5,321 bases of DNA from an uncultured Collinsella sp. (lineage in GTDB: Bacteria > Actinomycetota > Coriobacteriia > Coriobacteriales > Coriobacteriaceae): NCBI GenBank assembly GCA_900550815.1, contig URTW01000143.1, positions 1 to 5,321 on the forward strand, read 5' to 3'. Below are positions 1-4,138 of the stretch, in pieces. Under the pieces are notes generated by a model. The model ran no database searches and was not told where the DNA came from. It worked only from the letters and a program-made list of their open reading frames with translations. The position numbers and the translations under genes are program-made. Each line of letters starts with the position of its first letter. Positions within the stretch are counted from its first letter, which is position 1.

Positions 1-2029
1 CGTATCGGGCTAAGTTGTCCTTGCCCTGCTCGTTGAGCGTAATGAAGCTGTTGACCGATCCCTTGGGCTGCGCCAGCTCGGCCTTGTTGGCCGGACCGCC
101 GCCTCGGCCCACGGCACCGCCGCGACCGTGCATGAGCACCAGGTCGATATCGTTCTTCTCGGCCCACTTGGCGATGCGCTCCTGCGCGGAGTGCAGCGCG
201 AGCATGGCCGTGGTAGGACCGGCATCCTTGGAGGAGTCGGAATAGCCCAGCATGACCTCCATGCGGCGGTTGGTCTGGGCAAGGCGCTTCTGCACCACGG
301 GGAGCGTAAGCATCTGGTCGAGCACGTCGACGCAGCCCTCGAGGTCCTCGAGCTGCTCGAACAGCGGAATCACGTCGAGCTCGGGGACATCCTCCTCGTG
401 CGCAAAGGACAGATGGGCAAGCTCAAAGACGGCGGCCACATGCTGGGCGCTCTTGGTGAACGAGATGATGTAGCGGTGCGCCATCTTCTTGCCGTAGCGC
501 TTTTGGATGGAGCCGATAGCACGGAAGGTCTCGATGACTTCGCGCGTCATGGGCTGCAGGTCGCCATGGATACCGTTCTCGTGGATATCCTTGAGGGCGC
601 GGGCATGCACCACGGAGTGCTGACGGAACTCCATCTCGACCATATGGAAGCCGAAGGACTCGACCTGCCAGATGATGGTTTGGACCGGGCCGTAGGCAGC
701 ACGGACGGCACCGCAGGCGGCCAGCGAACGCTGGACGACGCGCAGGTCATCCAGGAACTCGTCGGCGCTGTGGTACATGGTGTCGGTGATACGACGGACG
801 GTGGCGTTCAGGCGGTCGGCCATGACGAGCATGACGGCGCGATGCGGCTCGTGCTCGGAGATCAGCTCGGCGCGGGCCGTGTAACGAGGGCTCATCTCGA
901 CCTGATGGTTCCACAGGTTAATGAGCTCGGCCGACGGCTTGCTGTAGGTAGCCTCGAGCGTGAGGTTGCGGCCGATGTGGCGGCACTTGTCCTCGAGCTT
1001 GAGCACCATGTGCGTAAAGTACTTGGCGGCGACCTCACGGCTCACCTTGGCGGTGACGTTGGGGTTACCGTCGCGGTCGGAACCGATCCAGCTGCCGGGA
1101 TGGAAGAACGCCGGGCACAGCGGCGGCACAGTACCGGCCTTGTCGCCCAGCACCCAATCGTCAAAACGACGATAGATAACGGGGATAACGTCGAACAGCG
1201 TGTTATCGAAGATGTCGATGATGGTATCGGCTTCCTCGACCGGCGTGGGCTTCTTGAGCGCGATGGGGCTCGTACGCACCAGGGCGTCGATCTCCTGCAG
1301 CATATGGCGCTCGTTCTCCACCAGGTCGGAGCCGCCCAGACGCGGACGCTCCTCCAGCAGGTTGGAGATACGGCGGATCTTGCCCTCGACGGCCTTACGA
1401 CGGGCCTCGGTGGGATGTGCGGTAAAGACAGGGTGGAACTCGAGCTTGTCGAGCAGCTCGTTGGCACCCTCGACACCCAGCTCATTCACCAGCTGGTGAT
1501 AGGCAACGGTAAGCTCGTTGGCAGGATCGACCTCGGTATCGGTCGACGCACCGGCCTCGCGCTCGCGCAGCTGCGCCACACGGTAGTTCTCCTCCGACAG
1601 GTTTGCCAGATGGAAAAAGCTCGTAAAGGCGCGGACAATGACCTGCTGCTTATCGAGCGGCAGGCTGTCGATCAAATCGACGACCTCACGAAATGCCACG
1701 GCAGTGGGCTCGTCGGCGGTGGGCACGCCCTGCTCGTCGACGGCTTCGTCGGCAGCGCAGGTACCGGGGTTGCCGGCATTGACCACAATCTCGGCTGTCA
1801 AAATCTTGTCGAACAGGTCCGCGATCTCGGGATCATACTCGCTAAGCACACGGCGCTCCAGGCGCAAGAACAGCGCCAGATTGTCGCGCAGCTCCTCGGG
1901 GATCTCGATCTCGGCGAGACGCTCCCTGGACTCGGCATTCGAGCCGATTCGGTTAACGAGGCGGTTGACCACGGCAGCGACGCGCGCCGCGGCTTCGGGT
2001 ACAGACTGGTTGCTTAGGTTCTCAGCCAC
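1..2029 (-). CDS. ppc: Phosphoenolpyruvate carboxylase, 3'-partial (C-terminus beyond left edge)
   Basis: Catalyses PEP + bicarbonate to oxaloacetate + phosphate, the cytoplasmic anaplerotic feed into the TCA branch and aspartate family. 676 codons are visible without a stop or frameshift; bacterial PEPCs usually have about 880-970 residues, so roughly the last quarter is missing. Visible signatures, numbered from the GTG start: the first active-site motif VFTAHPTEARR with His205 (E. coli His138 equivalent), the WIGSDRDGNPNVT block around 315-327, GYSDSSKDAG with Lys601 (E. coli Lys546), and the glycine-rich loop MHGRGGAVGRGGGP with His634, Arg636 and Arg642 (E. coli His579, Arg581, Arg587). 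The N-terminal part carries FTSFFHLANLSEE typical of the family. The first catalytic His lies 67 residues later than in E. coli, partly because of an acidic/Ala-rich stretch at about 80-112. GTG is chosen as start because a GGGAGG lies 4 nt upstream. An in-frame ATG 4 codons earlier sits only 1 nt from its Shine-Dalgarno sequence. Identification is secure; the exact start is less so. Confidence 0.96.
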   Translation of the reverse strand, partial: MAENLSNQSVPEAAARVAAVVNRLVNRIGSNAESRERLAEIEIPEELRDNLALFLRLERRVLSEYDPEIADLFDKILTAEIVVNAGNPGTCAADEAVDEQGVPTADEPTAVAFREVVDLIDSLPLDKQQVIVRAFTSFFHLANLSEENYRVAQLREREAGASTDTEVDPANELTVAYHQLVNELGVEGANELLDKLEFHPVFTAHPTEARRKAVEGKIRRISNLLEERPRLGGSDLVENERHMLQEIDALVRTSPIALKKPTPVEEADTIIDIFDNTLFDVIPVIYRRFDDWVLGDKAGTVPPLCPAFFHPGSWIGSDRDGNPNVTAKVSREVAAKYFTHMVLKLEDKCRHIGRNLTLEATYSKPSAELINLWNHQVEMSPRYTARAELISEHEPHRAVMLVMADRLNATVRRITDTMYHSADEFLDDLRVVQRSLAACGAVRAAYGPVQTIIWQVESFGFHMVEMEFRQHSVVHARALKDIHENGIHGDLQPMTREVIETFRAIGSIQKRYGKKMAHRYIISFTKSAQHVAAVFELAHLSFAHEEDVPELDVIPLFEQLEDLEGCVDVLDQMLTLPVVQKRLAQTNRRMEVMLGYSDSSKDAGPTTAMLALHSAQERIAKWAEKNDIDLVLMHGRGGAVGRGGGPANKAELAQPKGSVNSFITLNEQGKDNLARY

Positions 2030-2033
2030 GTTT

Positions 2034-2049
2034 CCTCCCATTCCTCCTT
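2034..2049 (-). promoter_or_regulatory. Tandem Shine-Dalgarno sequences of ppc
   Basis: Two purine-rich ribosome-binding sequences stand in series before ppc: AAGGAGG at 2043-2049 and GGGAGG at 2034-2039. The first is 1 nt from an in-frame ATG (2039-2041) and 13 nt from the GTG (2027-2029). The second is 4 nt from the GTG. Neither pairing has textbook spacing, but GGGAGG with GTG is the more workable, which is why GTG is taken as the start. Confidence 0.6.
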
Positions 2050-2073
2050 CTATGCACGTAACATGCGGTATTC

Positions 2074-2079
2074 ATTATA
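2074..2079 (-). promoter_or_regulatory. Putative ppc promoter, -10 box TATAAT
   Basis: A perfect TATAAT on the minus strand lies 45 nt upstream of the ppc GTG, predicting a leader of about 35-40 nt. At a 17-nt spacing the -35 position (2097-2102) reads GTCGAA, a poor match to TTGACA, so the promoter may need an activator or be weak. A pair of repeats overlaps and flanks the -35 position. The box stands in an AT-rich stretch between the hisS terminator and ppc, which fits an independent promoter for ppc. Confidence 0.65.
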
Positions 2080-2088
2080 GGCGCTTGA

Positions 2089-2142
2089 GAAATACTTTCG
2101 ACACTGATTGCGCTTTACCACACAAAAGTATTTTCTGCATTG
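2089..2142 (-). repeat. 36-bp-spaced pair of near-palindromic repeats over the ppc promoter (candidate operators)
   Basis: Two 18-nt direct copies occupy 2125-2142 and 2089-2106, with 12 of 18 positions identical on the minus strand. Each contains an imperfect palindrome of form AAARTAYTT around a TA core, and the two cores form inverted arms AAATACTTT (2090-2098) and AAAGTATTT (2125-2133). The ppc-proximal copy covers the spacer and -35 position; the distal copy is centred near -60 of the predicted start. That geometry fits binding of a dimeric regulator. The regulator is unknown, and the binding function is inference. Confidence 0.4.
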
Positions 2143-2193
2143 CAAAGGTTTTTGCTCTAAATGGTCGTATTTCTCGGTGGGCGGCATACGTAA

Positions 2194-2229
2194 ACGGGGG
2201 CATTCCGCATAAATGCGAAACACCCCCGT
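2194..2229 (-). terminator. Intrinsic terminator hairpin after hisS
   Basis: This hairpin begins 57 nt downstream of the hisS stop. It has 17-nt arms around a 2-nt centre. The outer seven pairs (ACGGGGG/CCCCCGT) and inner five (CGCAT/ATGCG) are perfect. The three non-Watson-Crick positions (2201/2222, 2202/2221, 2205/2218) are C-A or A-C on the plus strand but G-U wobbles in minus-strand RNA, so the full stem forms only in the hisS transcript. The U-tract after it is short (GUUUACG), so termination may be incomplete. Confidence 0.65.
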
Positions 2230-2235
2230 AACAAT

Positions 2236-2250
2236 CGCTCGCCGCGAGCG
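2236..2250 (-). repeat. Small GC hairpin between hisS stop and its terminator
   Basis: A 6-bp inverted repeat, CGCTCG/CGAGCG, with a 3-nt loop lies between the hisS stop codon and the larger terminator hairpin. It has no U-tract of its own. It could stabilise the 3' end of the hisS message, but it may equally be chance in GC-rich sequence. Confidence 0.3.
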
Positions 2251-2286
2251 GGACATGTTAGCGGGTCCGCAGCTCAAAAAGATGCG

Positions 2287-3600
2287 CTACAGGCGCTCGC
2301 GAACCGCCTCGACGACGTTGTCCAGATCGGCGAGCACCTCGTCATGGCTCTGCATGTCGCGCTCTTTGACCTTGCCGGCGGCAAGCTCGTCGCCACCCAG
2401 GACCAAGATGAGCTTGGCGCCTACCTTATCGGCTTGCTTAAACTGGGCCTTGAGCGAACGGCCCTGATAGTCGGCCTCGGTCACGATACCTGCGGCGCGA
2501 AGCTCCTGCGTAATGGCAAAGCCGTTCTGACGCAGCTCCTTGCCGGCGTTGGCGACGTAGACGCACGGGACCTCCTCGGCACCCAGGTCGCTGCCAAAGG
2601 CCTGCAGGGCCAGCAGGGCGCGCTCAAAACCGACAGCATAGCCGACGCCCGCCGTGGGCTTGCCACCCTCGAGCTCGACCAAGCCGTCATAGCGACCGCC
2701 GCCACCGATGGAGCCGACACCGGCGCCGGGAGCCTCGACCTCAAAGACAGTACGGGTGTAGTAGTCCAGGCCACGCACCAAGGTGGGATCCTCGACATAC
2801 TCGATACCCGCCGCATCCAAATAGCGCTTGACCTGCTCGTAGTGCTCGCGGCACTCGTCGCACAGGTTGTCGCCCATCAGCGGGGCGTCGGCCATGATCT
2901 CGCGGCAATGGTCGTTCTTGCAGTCGAAGGCGCGCAGCGGGTTGAGCTCGGCGCGCTCGCGGCACTCATCGCACATCTCGTCTGCGTGATCGAGGATAAA
3001 CTGCTTGACCTGCTCGCGGTATGCCGGACGGCACTGCGCATCGCCCATTGAGTTAATAAGCAGACGAAGCTTGGAAAGATCGAAGCCCAGGCGCTTGTAG
3101 AACTCCATGAGCATGATGATGCACTCGGCGTCTGCCGCCGGATCGGGAGCGCCGAGCCACTCGATGCCCACCTGGTGGAACTGGCGCAGACGACCCTTCT
3201 GGGGACGCTCGCCACGGAACATGGCCTCGGCGTAGTAGGCCTTAAACGGCGTGGAGCCCTGGGGCACCAGGTTGTTCTCCACGACGGCGCGCACCACACC
3301 GGCCGTGCCCTCGGGGCGAAGCGCCAAGCGCTGCTTGGGCTTGAGCTTGGTATCGGTACCCTCGGTAAAGACGCGCTCCAGGTTGGCGCCGCTAAACACG
3401 CGGAACATTTCCTTGCGCACGACGTCGGTCGACTGGCCGATACCGTGGACAAACACGTCCACCTGCTCGATCGCGGGCGTCTCGATGGGCTTAAAACCAA
3501 ACGGCTCGAACACGCCGGCCGCAATCTGCTGCATCTTTTGCCAGGCGCGCATCTCGGCGCCGATAAGGTCGCGGGTTCCCTCCGCCTTCTGTGCCTGCAT
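2287..3600 (-). CDS. hisS: Histidyl-tRNA synthetase
   Basis: Class II aminoacyl-tRNA synthetase that activates histidine with ATP and charges tRNA-His in the cytoplasm. 437 residues from ATG, close to the usual 420-430. Visible in order: N-terminal KAEGTRDLIG; ALRPEGTAGVVRA (93-105); motif 2 with YYAEAMFRGERPQKGRLRQF (122-141) and HQVGIEW; the histidine-specific HisA signature LVRGLDYYTRTVF (274-286), whose Arg276 corresponds to the catalytic Arg of E. coli HisRS; GSIGGGGRYDGL (296-307); motif 3 GVGYAVGFERALLAL (318-332); then the C-terminal anticodon-binding domain from about 344 on. An insertion at 210-250 holds six cysteines as CDEC, CKNDHC and CDEC, described under findings. ATG at 3600 is preferred to a TTG two codons upstream because AGGTG lies 7 nt before the ATG. 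It appears monocistronic, with its own -10 box and a terminator hairpin on each side. Full length and intact. Confidence 0.98.
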   Translation of the reverse strand: MQAQKAEGTRDLIGAEMRAWQKMQQIAAGVFEPFGFKPIETPAIEQVDVFVHGIGQSTDVVRKEMFRVFSGANLERVFTEGTDTKLKPKQRLALRPEGTAGVVRAVVENNLVPQGSTPFKAYYAEAMFRGERPQKGRLRQFHQVGIEWLGAPDPAADAECIIMLMEFYKRLGFDLSKLRLLINSMGDAQCRPAYREQVKQFILDHADEMCDECRERAELNPLRAFDCKNDHCREIMADAPLMGDNLCDECREHYEQVKRYLDAAGIEYVEDPTLVRGLDYYTRTVFEVEAPGAGVGSIGGGGRYDGLVELEGGKPTAGVGYAVGFERALLALQAFGSDLGAEEVPCVYVANAGKELRQNGFAITQELRAAGIVTEADYQGRSLKAQFKQADKVGAKLILVLGGDELAAGKVKERDMQSHDEVLADLDNVVEAVRERL

Positions 3601-3607
3601 GGGCAAA

Positions 3608-3614
3608 CACCTTT
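3608..3614 (-). promoter_or_regulatory. Shine-Dalgarno sequence of hisS
   Basis: AAAGGTG on the minus strand, ending 7 nt before the ATG at 3598-3600. The upstream in-frame TTG (3604-3606) is too close to this site to be the start, so it decides the N-terminus as MQAQKAEG. Confidence 0.65.
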
Positions 3615-3642
3615 CTTTTGTATCGCGTCATAGTTAGTGGAC

Positions 3643-3648
3643 ATTATA
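3643..3648 (-). promoter_or_regulatory. Putative hisS promoter, -10 box TATAAT
   Basis: A perfect TATAAT on the minus strand 42 nt upstream of the hisS ATG, giving a leader of roughly 35 nt. No recognisable -35 hexamer is present: the expected region falls inside the GC-rich stem of the terminator hairpin immediately upstream. The short leader leaves no space for a T-box, so histidine-starvation control by that route is excluded for transcripts from this promoter. Confidence 0.6.
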
Positions 3649-3659
3649 CGGCACAAAAG

Positions 3660-3731
3660 CAAAACGCGGCGGCGCGTCTGACCGAACGAGGGTATGGGGA
3701 CTCGTTCGGCCAGACGCACCGCCGCGTTTTG
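3660..3731 (-). terminator. Long 31-bp hairpin, likely terminator upstream of hisS
   Basis: Arms 3660-3690 and 3701-3731 surround a 10-nt loop; 29 of 31 positions are complementary. The two exceptions (3673/3718 and 3681/3710) are C-A and A-C on the plus strand but G-U pairs in minus-strand RNA, so the whole stem forms in leftward transcripts. The stem base ends in GUUUU followed by GCUUUUGUG, a U-rich tail leading directly to the hisS -10 box. It would stop readthrough from the amidohydrolase and MFS remnant. The A-tract/U-tract layout is symmetrical enough that it might also work on the plus strand, but less well. It is much longer than ordinary terminators. Confidence 0.7.
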
Positions 3732-3796
3732 TGATCCGTTTTCCTCCGTCCCCTTCGGATTACGTGATCTGTTGGGGACGGAGGAAAACGGATCAT
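3731..3796. repeat. 66-bp nested palindrome (perfect 22-bp arms)
   Basis: The arms 3732-3753 and 3774-3795 are perfect 22-bp inverted repeats. The 20-nt centre is itself a partial palindrome (3756-3763 against 3764-3771, with two pairs that are G-U in plus-strand RNA). The whole can be seen as two 33-nt halves, 3731-3763 and 3764-3796, each opening with GTGATCYGTT and each having 8-nt ends that are nearly complementary to one another. It abuts the neighbouring hairpin with no gap and has no U-tract. The pattern resembles a repetitive extragenic palindrome or small mobile-element-like unit; that reading is inference. Confidence 0.7.
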
Positions 3797-3805
3797 TTCG
3801 TAGGC

Positions 3806-3869
3806 CCGTGGCCGCCTTGGAAACCGAATGATGGTACGAGCATCCATTCGGCTTCCAGGGCAGCCACGG
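3806..3869. repeat. Third long hairpin, 25-bp imperfect inverted repeat
   Basis: Arms 3806-3830 and 3845-3869 match at 22 of 25 positions around a 14-nt loop. Of the three exceptions, two (3813/3862, 3823/3852) are G-U in minus-strand RNA and one (3817/3858) is U-G in plus-strand RNA. It begins 35 nt after the stop of the MFS remnant, where a terminator would be expected, but no U-run follows it, so it is annotated as an inverted repeat. Confidence 0.6.
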
Positions 3870-3904
3870 ACAGAACGGGGCGAACAGCAAAGAGCGACGG
3901 ACGT

Positions 3905-4075
3905 CTACTCCCCCGCCACGCTCGCGCGCAGCTTGGCGGCGATGGGCTCGGATGCCAGCAGGAACACGAGCATGACCACGGAGCACGCCAGGCACACAAT
4001 CCAGGTGCTCGCAAAGGAGCCCGTGGCATCGAACAGCACGCCCGAGACGATGGCGCCCACGGTGCCCAAGATTGC
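3905..4075 (-). pseudogene. C-terminal remnant of an MFS transporter
   Basis: About 56 residues matching the end of a major facilitator superfamily permease: part of a penultimate membrane segment (ILGTVGAIVSGVLFDATG, with the MFS-like G-x-L-x-D-x-x-G turn), a complete last segment (STWIVCLACSVVMLVFLLAS) and a short charged tail ending at a normal stop. An intact MFS protein has about 400 residues and 12 segments, so some 85% is missing. Upstream in the same frame there are only about 18 residues of unrelated sequence. These come from the terminator and repeats after the amidohydrolase, with a TTG and no Shine-Dalgarno sequence. The coding bias is still good and there is no internal stop, so the truncation looks recent. 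The likely event is a deletion or replacement that removed the 5' part. Function is presumed lost. Confidence 0.7.
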
Positions 4076-4131
4076 CTTGAAAGACAAGGGCATAGGCCTT
4101 ATGGCCATGCCCGCAGGCTTGAAAGGCAAGG
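4074..4131. repeat. 42-bp-spaced direct repeat at the amidohydrolase/MFS-remnant junction
   Basis: Two 16-bp copies, 4074-4089 and 4116-4131, are identical at 14 positions (core CTTGAAAGRCAAGG on the plus strand). They flank the terminator hairpin of the amidohydrolase, and the inner copy touches the point where MFS homology begins. They may mark the rearrangement that truncated the transporter, or may be chance. Confidence 0.45.
4080..4112 (-). terminator. Candidate terminator of the amidohydrolase gene
   Basis: It begins 26 nt after the stop codon. In minus-strand RNA, GGGCAU-GGCC pairs with GGCC-AUGCCC (4103-4112 with 4088-4098) as a 10-bp stem with one bulged base and a 4-nt loop. UUGUCUUUC, a moderate U-rich tail, follows at 4087-4079. 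Position and shape fit an intrinsic terminator; the bulge and interrupted U-tract make it a modest one. Confidence 0.5.
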
Positions 4132-4138
4132 TTGGGTG

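Noticed and set aside
128..2017. A 629-codon plus-strand open frame opposite ppc
   Set aside because: It uses exactly the same codon register as ppc, so it is open simply because ppc avoids TTA, CTA and TCA codons. Its stop is the complement of the CTA at ppc codon 5. It resembles no protein family and ppc is unmistakable on the other strand.
2344..3051. A 235-codon plus-strand open frame opposite hisS
   Set aside because: Same-register antisense shadow of hisS for the same codon-bias reason; no ribosome-binding site and no recognisable family.
3601..3869. T-box or other riboswitch leader for hisS
   Set aside because: No T-box consensus or specifier stem was seen, and the predicted leader from the -10 box is only about 35 nt. 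The long hairpins lie upstream of that promoter.
3660..3869. CRISPR array
   Set aside because: The repeats are inverted arms of three different sequences, not regularly spaced direct repeats with spacers.
2877..3995. A 372-codon minus-strand frame crossing the hisS 5' half and the hairpin block
   Set aside because: It is out of frame with hisS over most of its length, is Arg/Ser/Pro-rich as expected of a shifted frame, and runs through three hairpins and the hisS promoter.
3905..4129. A functional 74-residue membrane protein
   Set aside because: The only upstream starts are a TTG or Met codons lying in the terminator and repeat sequence, with no Shine-Dalgarno sequence; the recognisable part is just the tail of an MFS permease.
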